Assembly: GCA_030272585.1 (NCBI GenBank)
Contig: BSYQ01000004.1
Coordinates: 6,324,001 to 6,388,000, forward strand
Length of the DNA stretch: 64,000 bases
Direction of reading: 5' to 3'
Source of the DNA: Bryopsis sp. KO-2023
Taxonomy: Eukaryota > Chlorophyta > Ulvophyceae > Bryopsidales > Bryopsidaceae
Part shown: positions 21,141 through 33,270 of the stretch, in pieces
Position numbering within the stretch: the first letter of the stretch is position 1
Layout: each line of letters begins with the position of its first letter
The notes under the pieces: model-generated
Told to the model about the DNA's origin: nothing
Seen by the model: only the letters and a program-made list of their open reading frames with translations
Database searches by the model: none
Position numbers and translations under genes: made by a program

Positions 21141-22640
21141 GTATAAGTCACAAAAAGGAAAGTAGTTGGATTGTTAGTTGACGAGTACAAAGCAAATGTC
21201 AGTTCTGCAACTTGCCGCGTCAGCAAAAGCCTGCGTTCGAGAAGCACACAGCTTGGCCCGACGGTTCAACCAGGTGGCTCGCGCACCTCATCTTCGAGAA
21301 GCTAGGTCGGCTCATCCAAATGATTCGGTCCGGCTGCGAATGAGAGGGAGGTCACAACATTTGGACGAATAAGTACACCTTTCGCCACAAACGTTTTGTG
21401 ACGATTGGACACAAGCATGTATCAGGTTCAAGGAAACAATTTCAGGAGTAGTCGGATGGTGAAAAGGTCAGCAACTGTCTTGGACAATCATTGTCCATGA
21501 TGGCTGAAATAGCAGGGCAAGCTATTGGATACACTGCACAAACCAGGTTGCCCTGCTCCCTTCTTCACGGAATGTGTCAGGATCTGGACTATGGTAGTGC
21601 AGGTTAATTATGTTTCTGTGTGTGATGTTGATATGTGATGTTAATTGAGGAGCAAGGAGAGCAAGGCGAAACACAGCGAATCAAACAGGTGGTGGTCGAA
21701 ATTGACCCTACCATCGGTGCATCATTGTGGACAAAGTTTCCTCCCCAATGCTATTCATTTTCGCAGCAAATCCGCTTTTTCACAAGGACAAGGATTTGAG
21801 ATAACTGCTCGAAACAGCAAGTAAGGGTTTTTTCTTTTCTGTGTTTCCCTCTCCCCCCTCCCCCCCTTCCATTCCTCCCAATCCATCAGGATTTCCATCG
21901 TCCCTTGCAACTTGGTGGATCGATCCGTACAGGTATATTCAAATTGCAGAGCAGCCACTCTGTTTGGTTGGGCCAACCCCCCCAAAAAAAAGAGCTGCTG
22001 GGGGTACCTCCCAGGTCAAATCCATCCAGCCCTTGGGCGTTGGCCGACCTTCCCTGGCTGGGGCATCTAGTACTGGACAAAGCAACCTCACACAAACAAC
22101 CATTCTACCTACAAGAAACATTACAGTGAAACATCCCACAGAAATTCCAATAGTGTTCGCCCATCAGTCAAGTGCAATTATATTGCTAAGCCCAAACACA
22201 TTTGAGGACTGGTTGGGGATTCCTCTACCAACTGTCCATTTTGACATTCTTCAACATCACATTTCTTGGATCCACTCTACACCAAGAGACGGCGGATCAT
22301 ACAAATCATCCCAACAATTAGGTTCCGAGCTTGGGCCTTTTTTTGTGTGTGTGGGAGCTGGCTGGATGAATTGGAAGAACGACAAGCTCCCCAATCAAGG
22401 CAGCCCCCAATAGGATTTTGGATCTTTTCGTTCATGTATGTGTACGTCATGTTGAGCGTTTTCTTGGAGCCCCCATGCCACAGAGGAAGCCATGTGTGGT
22501 GTTGCTCTATGAAAAGGGTCATCTGCTCCTCTTTCTTCAAAAAGAAATCAAGACTTCAAACAAACAAACAACAATTACAGTGTGAAAGACTCCAGAAACT
22601 TGAACAGAACGAAATGATAATGATTACACTGAACAAAACG
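21141..22640. other. intergenic stretch, no gene recognised
   Basis: A 58-codon frame from an ATG at 21197 is rich in Arg and Ala and has no supporting features. A longer open frame at 21841-22413 starts only with GTG and covers a C-run-rich tract; it is not believed. Nothing else was seen. Confidence 0.4.
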
Positions 22641-22644
22641 AAAC

Positions 22645-24243
22645 TCACTCATCGGTTGAAAAGATGTCGCATCGCCATCAGTTGACTAGGCGTCACACTC
22701 TTCGGGCCGCAGCCACATACAAATACCGACTTCGCTCGGTTTTGATCAGAAAAAAAATAAACTCCTGAGTTTTCTTTTCGATAATCGTTTTCTTTCCCAG
22801 GCGTTGAGGGCTTGTTGCTGTGATTTTCTTTTGAAAGACCAAAAGACTTTTTTGAAAGACATCGGGGAAACATGGCCATGCAAAGAGTCGGCGCAGTGAT
22901 TTTCTTGGCCCTCATGGGCGTTGCCTTGGTCTCAGGTAAGTAACGCTTTTCTGTGGTTTGATCATATTCGTTTTGGGGGAAGGGAGGGATGGTTTGGTTG
23001 AGATCTTGGTGTTTTTTGCTCAGGTGCCAGGACCTTGCACCGCAGCGTTGCCATCTCAACCTCCTTCTCGTCCTCAGGGGTGAGTTTTGTCGTTTCGTTT
23101 GGTACATTATTTCGAGGGAGAACGTGTTGCTGAGACAGAGCGTGTTTGCATGTAGGGCAATTCCGGCTCGACTGCTAAGAACCTTGTGGCCGAGGCTTTC
23201 GCCAAAGCAAGGGCTGAAGGTGGTGACGCTAATGCGATCGCCAATGCTGCCGCACGTGAAGTTGGGGAAGCGTTTGCTGAGGCCTGGGCGAAAGCTGGAG
23301 GATCGGTTTTCGTGGAGGGGAATGGCCAGGCGCAGTCCCGCGCCAGGTATGTCGGATCGTTCGTTGCGACCTCTCGACAAGAACATTTGCTCGTTTCCCC
23401 ATGCTGTAAGATCTTGTTGCTGGTTGTTGACTTGCAGGGCGAGCGCCGAAGCGCAAGCCCAGATTTTTGGGAAGGCCATCGCTGGTGCCGTTGCCGACGC
23501 TGTGAACGGGAAAAACTTTGCTGGCTCCGCTGTGCGCGCCGAGGAAGTGGCTGCTGCCATCGTGCGAGCCACCGCAAATGTGGAGGTGAAATTGTCGACC
23601 ACCCAAGGATTCGCCAAGGCCACCTCGGAGGCCACAGCAAGGGTCGTTGCGACAGTTGTGGTCGAGGCCATCGGGGAAGCCGTCGCATTCACTGTCAACA
23701 GTGAGTTACTAATTTGCAGAAGGCTTCGTTAAGCACCACCCCTGCACAATGATGCACCACCCCTGCACAATGAGAAGACTGCTTTTCATGGATTGTTATG
23801 TTTTGCTTTCCAACCAGATCGTGCCGAGACGGGGGCTGGGGCGGTGGCTGATGTCCAAGTAGACACCAAGCAGGACGACGCCAATGCCAACACCAACGTG
23901 GATGTTTCAGGGGATAGCAGTGCTGACGCCGATGCCAATGCGGAGACTTTCGCCCAGAGCTGGCCCGTTTGCTCCGGCGATGCGGCCTCCTGCTGCGGCG
24001 TCCAGAACGACAGTTTCTGCGGAAATTACAGCAGAAACAACATTGGCTCTGTCAAGGGATGGAGGGAAAACGGTTCCAATCAATCGTGCAAGTGCTAAAC
24101 AGTTGATTGTTTATGTAGACTACTACACTTAATTACTTCTTTTTTGGAGGTGGATTTCTCAGAATTTCTTTCGAGAGATGGGGGAATTGTTTCAAGATCA
24201 AATTTGAACAAACCTGGCTTTTGTAATTTTTTACAACTCTTGG
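22645..24243 (+). repeat. duplicated block, copy 1 (inverted relative to 37030-38603)
   Basis: From just upstream of ACTCACTCATCGGTTG to about 140 bp past the stop codon of the alanine-rich gene, this block matches 37030-38603 in reverse orientation. The shared part includes about 200 bp of 5' flank, all five exons and the 3' flank. Introns 3 and 4 have diverged much more than the exons. Confidence 0.85.
22872..24098 (+). CDS. secreted alanine-rich protein with six-cysteine C-terminus, copy 1
   Basis: Five exons, 22872-22935, 23024-23079, 23156-23346, 23438-23700 and 23818-24098, join in frame (phases 1, 0, 2, 1) to 284 residues. The start is ATG 22872. Residues 1-22 (MAMQRVGAVIFLALMGVALVS) form a signal peptide. 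A middle of about 150 residues is rich in Ala, Glu, Lys and Val and predicted helical (for example VAEAFAKARAEGGDANAIAN and RASAEAQAQIFGKAIAGAV). An acidic Asp/Ala/Asn segment follows, and then a C-terminal domain with six cysteines (VC..SCCG..FCG..SCKC). The protein should be exported and the cysteines probably form disulfides. The composition recalls structural extracellular or cell-wall proteins, but no family is recognised. Intron 4 carries a short tandem repeat (CACCACCCCTGCACAATG twice). Confidence 0.85.
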
Positions 24244-24952
24244 AAAATGCCCCAGGCATTCTCCACAGTTATTTTTTTTGAACCGGTCACCATCATGGCA
24301 AGTTTAATTGCTTGTTCAAGACAAGTTTTATGTGCCTGATTTGGGGTTGTACTTTCAGTCAACGATGGATAATAAACGATGTGATGGTGTTTTGACTTCA
24401 CAAACATTCATCACAATCTTTATGAGCGACAGTGCCGACTTTTCACTCCCTCTCTCTCTCCTGTCTTTCCTTGCTTTTTCTGACCATCACTTCATAAACT
24501 CAGGGGGAAACATATGAATTCATGTGTCCTCAGAAAATTCCCTCTCTCACCAGTATGTATGAGGCATTGATGGAAAGAATTTGTTCTATTCAACATCCTT
24601 GCAGGGGAAATTTCATGAAAATGTGTCACTAGGAAGAAGGAAAGGGATTAAAAAGAAAAAAGAAATGTGAATTGTCAGCGTGTCAACCTCCAAAACGCAA
24701 AACATGTTTAAACTTCTTGATTTTACGTGCAAGGGCAGCCGCCACCTCCTTATGTCACGTCCTCCATCATCCAAGAGAAAACCCCCTTCACGTCCAATCG
24801 AAAACGAAATGAACCGCTTGATCTTATAAGGGCGACGTTGGTTTTCTTTTTTTCGAAGGTTTCAGGTGTCGTTCCGCGGCCTCCTGGATCTATTCTGGTG
24901 ATTTCAGGTCAGCTAGAGAGGCCGCGAAGTCCATGTTGGAGGAGCTTCGTTG
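24244..24952. other. intergenic stretch, likely promoter region of the ankyrin gene
   Basis: No gene is seen. The last roughly 150 bp before the ATG at 24953 are GC-richer than the rest and probably hold the promoter and 5' UTR of the ankyrin gene. No defined elements could be picked out. Confidence 0.4.
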
Positions 24953-27900
24953 ATGGGTCTGAGGATTTGGGTCCAGGCGGTGTGCTGTGTGGTGGTTGTG
25001 ATTTGCGGGAGCGCTGGCGCTCAGAGTCGACGCGGGGGTAAGATCTATTGGACGGGTGGGGTTTTCTTCGCCATCAAAATCCCCTTTCAACAGTATCCTT
25101 ACGATCGAGCGATTTTTTGAGGTCGAAGCCACCTCCTCGATCGTTCAGCTGATAGGAGGCGTATTTTGGTTTTGGTTTGATCAAGATTGGCGCCGCTCGA
25201 GCCAATACTTGAAATATCCCCCAATCGCACTGCATTTTAGATAGAATCGTTTGTGACAAGGATCTATCCAAGGCGGATCGACAGCCACCAGATATTCATG
25301 ACACATTCAATTCAATTACATTACATTATAGAAAAAAGAGGCCATCATATTCATGGTACAATTATCATTGTAAATTGAAACTGATCACTTTAAGGTGATT
25401 ATTTACCAATCTTCTTAGGGGTCCCTGGAGCGCACATTTGAATCATACATCCTGATCCCTAATAGTTTTTCCGGCCCCCAACATGTTTGAATTAAATCAA
25501 GATTTTTTTTTTAAAGAATAACCTTGGCGCGTTCATCGTGAAACATTGAATTGACCAATACGATGCATTTCTGCATGAAAGTTTTGACTAATATGGAGCC
25601 TACTGCAGCACCTCATTTGCTGACTGGGACTTCATTTTGCTATCTAGGCAGCTCGCGCAAGGTTATCGATGAGTCACTCATCAATGCCGTTCGATTGAGC
25701 AAAGCCCCAGAGGCCAAGGAACTGCTGCTGGAGGGGGCATTTCCTGATGCCTCGACCAAATTTGGAACCACGGCTTTGTGGAGTGCAGCGTACCGAGGCC
25801 TCACTGATGTGGTGCAGACTCTGATCGAAAGGGGGGCCGACATAAATCTGGAAAACCAGAAGGGGACCACGCCGCTGTTTGTGGCGGCTCAAACTGGACA
25901 CACAGAGGTGGTCGAAATACTCTTGGAGGCAGGTGGGGGGCATGAAGAAAGATAACCTTCAATATACAGTTTCAGCAATAATAGGCCATGTTGATGTCAA
26001 TGGACCACTAATTTCTTGTAATAACAAGCAATATCAATATGAATAGTTATTAATCTGTGAGTGCAGTCTGCGCCAGAATTCCGATACAGATAAGCTTGAT
26101 TGTGAGTTTTCTTTTGTTGCTGAGGTGAGTTTGGATCTTTTGTTTTCTGGAAGGGGTGCAAGTGGACAAGCGGTCCAAATCTGGGGCCACCCCGCTTATG
26201 GTTGCTGCACAAGAGGACCATGTCGATGTGGTCAGACTTTTGCTGGAGGCGGGGGCAAATGTGAACATTTCGAAGAAAAAATCTGGTCAAACTGCATTAT
26301 GGTCTGCCACATTCAATGGCCACGAAGAGGTGCATTAAAGAAAACAAAAAATTGATCTGATGTTATTGGAAAAGAAATCCAGTAGAAAAACTGACAGTGA
26401 AGGGTCAACGTTTCACAGTGGGCCAGGACCTGATGCATTTCTCTTATGGGAAAAATTCACATAAATCCTTGCACATCCACATTACATAAATTTCCAGGCT
26501 GTCGTTTCACCATTTTCATTGTTTTACACCATGAAAAAAGTGTGAGATCATGACTGATGCAGCTGACTAACTGTGGTTCGCAGGTTGCCTCCCTTCTGCT
26601 GGAAAATGGTGCCGATTCGAATATCGTGGACGAAGTGTCGGGGGCTTCGCCTTTGTACGTGGCTGTCCGTCAAAACCATTTACCCCTCGCGAAACTGATG
26701 GTGGAAAACGGGGCCGCCTCCAACGCCGGACTGAGAAATGGGTTCACTCCTTTGCATGTGGCCAGTGCCGTCGCGAGCGAAGCTTTCGTGAGGTTGTTAT
26801 TAGACAATGGAGCGAATCCAATGTTGAAAGATGATAAGAATATGTCAGCGATCGACATACTGGGGAAAGCCAGGGAGGACGTCCCTTCCGAAGAATACCA
26901 AAAAATACTGAAAATGTTGCAAGACGCTGCTGAGAAATTTGAGGTGGGTGTGAATTCGTGGAAGAAGCGTCGCCATATACTGGACGCTATGAGGTGCATG
27001 ATTTTTCTCTCAAGTGTTTCGTCATGAGGTTTTCATTTTTTCCTGGGGGCTCCTGTTGCAACAGGATAAAACGAAGGTCGAACTGGAATCTGTTGACACT
27101 GGGGACGATGCACCGTTTCCAGCAATAAAGGGTAAACTATCGGGAATGCCACATGCAACATTCGTCAGGCGGAAAAGAGAGCCAGAATCGCCATCCGTGA
27201 CGGGCGCCGGCGCCAGCACCCCAATGATTATCATCATATTGGTCCCGATTCTCGTTGGGGTGGTGCTGATCGTCGGCTGCGCTTTGTTCGCGAACATCGT
27301 ACGTCTGCGGAAATCGATGAAGGCCGACCCACAGAGTCAGCAACAAAGCGAGGGTGGGTCGTCAACGAGATTGTTCCAACCGATGCTGATTCACAACGTG
27401 ATGTCTCAACCCATGAGAGGGGGCTCGCCGCCGCCAGATGACCCCATCAGCCCACACTCCTCTCCCGTTTCTTTCAGCGGGTCCAGTTTGGGATCGCAGC
27501 CCCCCGAGATGGTCCCCAGCGATCGTATCTTACTCGAAGAACTCGGGTGCAGCCGTTTTCAAGCGATGGGGGAGGAGTCGCCTGGACCCAGTGACGTAGG
27601 GCAATGGATGGACATCCCAAGCATCGAAAATCCAGTTTTCGATGCAGACGCAGGTCCGAGCGTTCCGATCTATCATTCGGACAGACCTCCCAACCCTGTG
27701 TATGGCATGGATGCGGCAGGTCCCAGCGGTATTCCGCCGCCGCCAGCTCGAGCCCGAGAGGAGTCGGAGGGAGACCTTGCGGTTCCGGATGTCCAAAAAC
27801 ACCAGCCGACGCACGCTCGGGGACCATCGCTTGAAAATGTTCCTGTCAATATCACCGACTCGACGCCGAGAAATCCGGATGAGATCAGGGGAATATATGA

Positions 27901-28057
27901 AATGCGTTGCTTGATGGGCAGGGATGAGGGGTCGTCAGGGAGCAGCGTGGCGAGCCTTGTTTTCAAGAGCGCGTCGATGCGCATAACTACGGCGAGCGAT
28001 CGAGACCCGGGGTCGCCAACGCGCGGCGTAGAGGATCTTGATGACTCGTTTTCGTGA
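24953..28057 (+). CDS. type I membrane protein with ankyrin-repeat ectodomain
   Basis: Five exons, 24953-25037, 25648-25932, 26154-26329, 26584-26943 and 27065-28057, join in frame to 632 residues. Exon 1 encodes a signal peptide (MGLRIWVQAVCCVVVVICGSAGA). Exons 2-4 encode seven to eight ankyrin repeats (about residues 35-300), for example TPLFVAAQTGHTEVVEILLE and TPLHVASAVASEAFVRLLLD. Exon 5 begins with a linker containing RRKR (337-340), then a transmembrane helix at about 356-381 followed by basic RLRKS. A 250-residue Pro/Ser-rich tail (382-632) carries NPVF and NPVY. Both the leader and the stop-transfer signal place the repeats outside the cytosol, which is unusual because ankyrin repeats are normally cytosolic. 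A receptor or adhesion role is only inferred. AATAAA- and TGTAA-like words follow at about 28168-28190. Confidence 0.85.
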
Positions 28058-29394
28058 CGTCTTTGACGACTTTTGACAATGGGGTGGCGGCGCGGAAGTG
28101 GGGATTTGGCGGATACTGGTGGATTTTATGGCGAGACTTTTTTGGGGGTGGGATGTGAGACTGCCAAAATAAAGAAAAGTGTAATAAAAGAGTGAATTTT
28201 ACTTTTTGTTGGGGTGGGGTGGGTGTATATTTTTGGATTGGAAATGTGTGGGGTAAAAATAGACTGTAGTGGTTCAGCTGATGATGGTAAGACTATGAAG
28301 AGGCCCTCTTTTTCACCATCCAGGGGATTTCAAAAATTTGGTGCTCTCTGAACAACCATAAAGAAGAGTTTTATTTTTTCTTAATTTCAAAAAGATATTC
28401 TGGAGAGAGAGGCCAAACAAAGAAAACAAAAAACGGAAAAAAGAGATGCAACAAGAGTGAAAATCTTCGTTTTTTTTTTCTGTTTTCTTTTTTTTTAACA
28501 AAAAAGATAAAAGTTGTTCTTAAAAAAAGGGATAGAAACTTGTCAAGTTGTTGCTAGTGGGTTTTGAATAGTGAGATTTTCGCAGGATGGGATTTTTGCT
28601 CCATGTTTCTCCAGCTGGCCTTGTTAAAGTTGATAAAAAAAGCAGTTAAAAAAAACACTTGAAACTTTTCATGAGAATGGGACTGTCAAGAAACCAAAAG
28701 GGCGTTGTGTCGGAAAAATGTAATCGAAAAGGGAAGTAAGGATTTTTGTTTCGAACACACGACCCAGGTGAGCTTTTCAATTTGTAGTTTGCTGCCTTTG
28801 AAATAAGTCTTTTTAATGCTCTAGATAGGAAGGGAAAGAGACGGTGTCTTCCCCCTTTTCTTTTTGTTTGTTGATTCTTCTGTTTGTGCACTGCTGGGTT
28901 AGGATATAGAACAAGCAAGCTTCTCAATTTGTAGTTTGCCGCCTATGAAATAAGTATTTCTAGTGCTCTAGATCCAACAGGAAGGGACATTTAGCTCCTA
29001 GCCATTAGTAATATTTTTGCTATTGTGTAAAAACTGATTTAGTGCAAGACTCAGTTTTTTGTTGTGATCCTGTACCTCGATCAGGTTCTGTCCGGAAAGT
29101 GTTCAAAGAAAAAGCTTTTTCTTGAGATTGCCCTTGCAGTTTCCACCTGATGCAAATTCGACACCAGAAATTGTCGAGGAGTAGCGCACTCGCAATCTTT
29201 TTCTTTCAGTTGCTATGAATATGCTCAACAGGAACAGGCTTTCCACAATGGAAAGTCAGCGATGTTGGTTTGGCTAGACAGTAAGAAACAGAGAAACAGG
29301 TTGACCAGATCGGGATGCTGACCTGAGGCTCTGGGTTTTGCTTCCACAAGGTCTTTTTTCAGTTCAGGTTTGTGTTCCTTGGTGTCTGACCTAG
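28058..29394. other. intergenic stretch with a short direct repeat
   Basis: The first roughly 130 bp are the 3' UTR of the ankyrin gene. A segment of about 55 bp with AATTTGTAGTTTGC and AGTGCTCTAGAT or AATGCTCTAGAT is present twice in direct orientation, at about 28772-28826 and 28918-28972. No other feature is supported. Confidence 0.5.
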
Positions 29395-31331
29395 CATCTG
29401 AAAAAACCAACCGCGATAAAATGATGATACAGTAGCGTCACCGATTCTTTCACGGGGTGTCAGCGTCTTTTTGCGGGCGGTATTTCACGCTGTGCAAGCG
29501 CTTGTGTCAAACAACACCAAGTTATCGCCAAATCGCGCACGCGAACTTGACGCAAAAATAACGCACGTCCGCTTGACGCAAGAATACTGGTGATGTAACG
29601 TGGATCGATTTGACGGTGGAATCACATGCGTCAAGTCGACGTTCAGATATCGCAGAAACACGCTCGTTCCATTTTCAGGTGGACCTGTAGCCGCCTCGAC
29701 CAACCCACACACACGTGTCAACCGCGATGTTCCCTCTCGCAAGCTCGAAACTCTCACATTTTCGAAGCGGGTCAGCCTCGTCATTCGACTTCAGGCGGGG
29801 TTGAACGCATTTTCGTTTTTCGATTACTTTCACAGCTCTGGGCGCCACAACGCTTTCTCAGCTTCTAAGCGTTTGGAGGTCGAAGTGGGTCGAAGGTTTT
29901 TTCCGAAGTCCCCCTAGGTTTTTTCCGGAGTTCCTCTAGGTATTTTCCGAAGCGCCCAGAGGTGGTGGCCATCGGCACTACACGTCTTTAGGGTAAAGTG
30001 AAAAGAAGCGAAGAGAGCTGGTAGAGACGATGATAAAAACTCATATCATGCCTGCTACGGCTACGGCTATATGGACGCCGTTCACCATGAATAATACCCC
30101 CGAGCCGTGCGTTTGCGTGCGTGCTGCAGGTGCTGCAGTTTGACTAATATTTTCTCTGCGCGAGACCTCCTCGAAGGCCGTCTCCTGCGCTCGAAAACAA
30201 TAGGCGAGCCCTGATAAGAGTGTGTTTGTGATATGCTGCGCACACCTACCCATGCATTGAAAAGAAATCAACGTGACCTTCAATCATGAAGCTCTGGACA
30301 ACAGTACGAAGAGGTGAAACTGGGTGAGAAAAAAACACTGGACAAGGTGGGTTTATTAGGGAAAGTGGGCCCTGAAGTTTGTTTTTTCTGGGTGGTTCAT
30401 TTTGACTTCCAAGGAAGTTTGCCTACTGTAAAACTAAACATTCATCTTCCACCAGCTTTGCTCACATGTCGGAATAAATCTGTCGGGATAGAAAGTAAGT
30501 GGTATGGCCGCCACCAGGTGGGTTTTCCTGGCAGCTCTTTCCCACCATTTTTTTTGAGATTTGAGCATGATTATCAGCTGTGACTTGAAGGGGGGAGCTC
30601 CCCCCTTCAGTGTCTCGAGACACTGGCCATATTTAAAGGAAAAGTATGGAATAATATGTCCGCACTGTCCATTAGATGCACTCGAAATCAAGTCATTGAA
30701 GCCCTGGAGAGACAAGGTGAGGGTATACTGAGCAACCTTCGTTGGATGGTTTTTAAAGAGTTTGTCTCTGAATGAATTTGCTGGAGACCAAAGGAAAACT
30801 GTGTGCAACCTAGTTATAGTTTGGGGTTCTCTGGGTCATGCAGTTAATACAGGCCAGCATGCCTCCCCACAAGTGATCAGGTCTGTGGGAGTGGATGTTG
30901 CAGGACAAAATAAGAATGTATTTGCCTGTGGCCAAATTGAAAGAAAAAATTGTTCAGATCTGACGTGATTTGAAATCGCTGGTGCCCCTTGCGGGATTGG
31001 GTTCAATTCCCGAAGGTTTCTAAAAATGTATCTACCCATCGCTGAGAAATCCTGTGCCTCGAAATTTCGTACAAGCGTGAAACCACGTCAAATTACCTCT
31101 GACGCTACCCCAGCGTGAAATTAGCGCATCCGCAACAAGCAATACGAAACAACGTCAAATTACTGGTGGCGATGTTTCACGCTGGATTAACACAGCCGCA
31201 ACAAGCACGCCAATTCATGGGCGTTCTTTTTGCGCTGGTCATCGTCAGCGGTATCCGAATTCGATAAAGAGACGTAGGCGATAAAACAACGCCAGATATC
31301 GTCATTTTATCGCGGTTGGTTTTTTCAGATG
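29395..31331. mobile_element. TIR-bounded DNA transposon, non-autonomous
   Basis: The ends are perfect inverted repeats over about 30 bp. The left end, 29395-29424, begins CATCTGAAAAAACCAACCGC, and the right end, about 31302-31331, is its reverse complement. A TAG trinucleotide flanks both sides (29392-29394 and 31332-31334), consistent with a 3-bp target duplication. Subterminal DNA on both sides is rich in short repeated words (CGTCAAATTAC, GCGTGAAA, TTGACGCAA), as in transposase-binding regions. No transposase is seen in 1.94 kb, so the element would depend on one made elsewhere. TIR plus 3-bp duplication would fit a PIF/Harbinger or CACTA-like group, but the superfamily is not established. 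Confidence 0.7.
29894..29960. repeat. 22-bp tandem repeat, about three copies
   Basis: The unit AGGTTTTTTCCGAAGTCCCCCT is repeated with small changes (AGGTTTTTTCCGGAGTTCCT, AGGTATTTTCCGAAGCGCCC). It lies inside the TIR element and may be a subterminal or internal transposase-binding array. Confidence 0.6.
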
Positions 31332-31334
31332 TAG

Positions 31335-33270
31335 AAGAAGGTTACTTGATATGTGTGCTCGGTAGCTTCTGGCTTCCCAGGGTTTTTTCTCTGTTCGATT
31401 GTACATGTGCATGTTCCAACATTGGATGTGGGCTATAGTCATGTGGTGGTTTGTGGTGGTGGTTCTTAGCCCCAAGAACCCACATTTCATTGACGCTTGT
31501 ATTTCAGTATCTGCTTTCCACAAGAAAACCTTTTTCTTTTCTTATTTTTTAATGAATGGCAGATGGTTAGCAGTGACGCAAGCCATTTTTTTTCGGCCTA
31601 TTTTTTCTTCTTCATTTATTTGGAAACAATCCACTCCTTCATCGAATTGGAACACACACACACACATTGAGGTGGAACAGGGTCTCGAATATGGAAGTTA
31701 ATTCCTGGACAGATCCAAGGATGCATGCAATCATTACTTTACAAATTGTCCCCAAAAAACAAGACCCTGTTTCCGCTTCCAGAACTTTTGAAAGAAAAAC
31801 GAAATCCAATAAATAACCCAGACCATCCCTTTTTTCTCCGCAGCTGGATCAAAACGTGTTAGACAAGAAGTCAGGGGCCATAAAATGAACACCAAAAAAC
31901 CATTGACATAGAAGAAACTGGTGCCCCAGCACTCTTCACCTATTTACTCAAAACCACCCGATCCAGGACTTCATTTCATAATGCTCTTTCTCCACCACCT
32001 TTCCTGAATCCATTTTATCAGTCATCGATCTTCTCCAGGACTGGCTGGGACATTCAACAAGAATAGTGTGCATTGGAATTCCAGAGCGCTTGTTCGATAT
32101 ACTCTTGGTTCTTGGGTATTTAACATAATCGAGTTTGTAAACACTCGCAGAATATATATAGAATTTTTCATTAAAAGCAAAAAAATGGCATGCTGACTCC
32201 TGTTGAATGCACCGATATCAAAAACATGGATTTGCTTGAGAAAGCCAGGTTCAAGGGTTTGCTCCTCCATTTTAAGAAAACATACAAATCATCGTTTGCT
32301 TTTCTTGATTTTTAAAGTACTGCATCATGTGCAGCGAAAAACTGCTCCTGGCAAACAACTATTTCCCAAGAGTTTTGCATTTGAAAAGAGCTACATTGAC
32401 AGAAAAGTCAAATTGAACTGATTTATTTCAGGAATGCGAGGTGATTACCTTGAAAGGTATACATTTGCCATCCTCTTTGAAAAAGGAAGAGTCAGAATCA
32501 TTGCACCACCACCTTGGGAAAACTGTTGGATAATGTGTTGATATGGGTCCGTGAATATATTGAATCCTGCCGGAAACTTGACTCAATGGCAAGGCAGTGC
32601 CCTCAAGGAGTTCAGCCTCTTGGCGAGCATCCAGACTGTTTGGAGTCCACCTTGAACAAACGCAGTCTGTTTTGAGTTGAAATATTCTTGAGAATGGTTT
32701 TGGTAACCACATTGAATTTCAATCACCTGTTTTTGAAATGAAGCCGCTTGAAAACCAATCATTGCAGACATCGTGTGATATGCATTGCACGCTTTCCACT
32801 GTCTCTGGTTTTCTCTCTGGTGTTTTTTCTTTTCTTTAAGTTTTTTTTCTCTCTTCCTCTGTTTCTTTTCTTCTTTTCTTTTTCACTTTTTCAATGTCCC
32901 GACAGAACTGCTGCCTTTCTCTTGCAGCCATAAGCGTGGAACATTTACAACTACAAACAAACACAACACAATTACATCCCCTCCTAATTTACATTGAGCA
33001 AGCGGAACTGATCATCCTAGAACGAACTTCAAGACATTTCCTGGATCTGTCTCACTCGAAATGTCTATGCTGGACCCCAACCTGCTGGTCACCACATTGA
33101 TACAAGGATTTCTGACAGAACCAACCATTGAAGCCCCAAACTTTTCAACCTAGATTTTTTATATATTTATCTATGATGTTCAGATAAGACCCATCTAAAC
33201 CATCCTTTCTATATTATGTAAACTCTGCACCTGCTTCAATAACCCTTCCCCCCATGCATCTTTTCTGAAA
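31335..33270. other. intergenic stretch, no gene recognised
   Basis: AT-rich sequence with short frames only. T-rich and CT-rich runs lie at about 32800-32890. No coding, RNA or repeat feature could be supported. Confidence 0.45.

Noticed and set aside
21841-22413. 190-codon plus-strand frame
   Set aside because: Begins with GTG in a pyrimidine-rich tract; Pro/Ser-rich composition is explained by C runs.
22872-24098. Calling the alanine-rich protein a silk or spidroin homologue
   Set aside because: Ala-rich helical composition alone is not evidence; no spidroin terminal domains or repeat motifs are present.
30960-31030. tRNA-like word GGGTTCAATTCCC
   Set aside because: Only a T-arm-like hairpin is present; the rest of a cloverleaf is missing.
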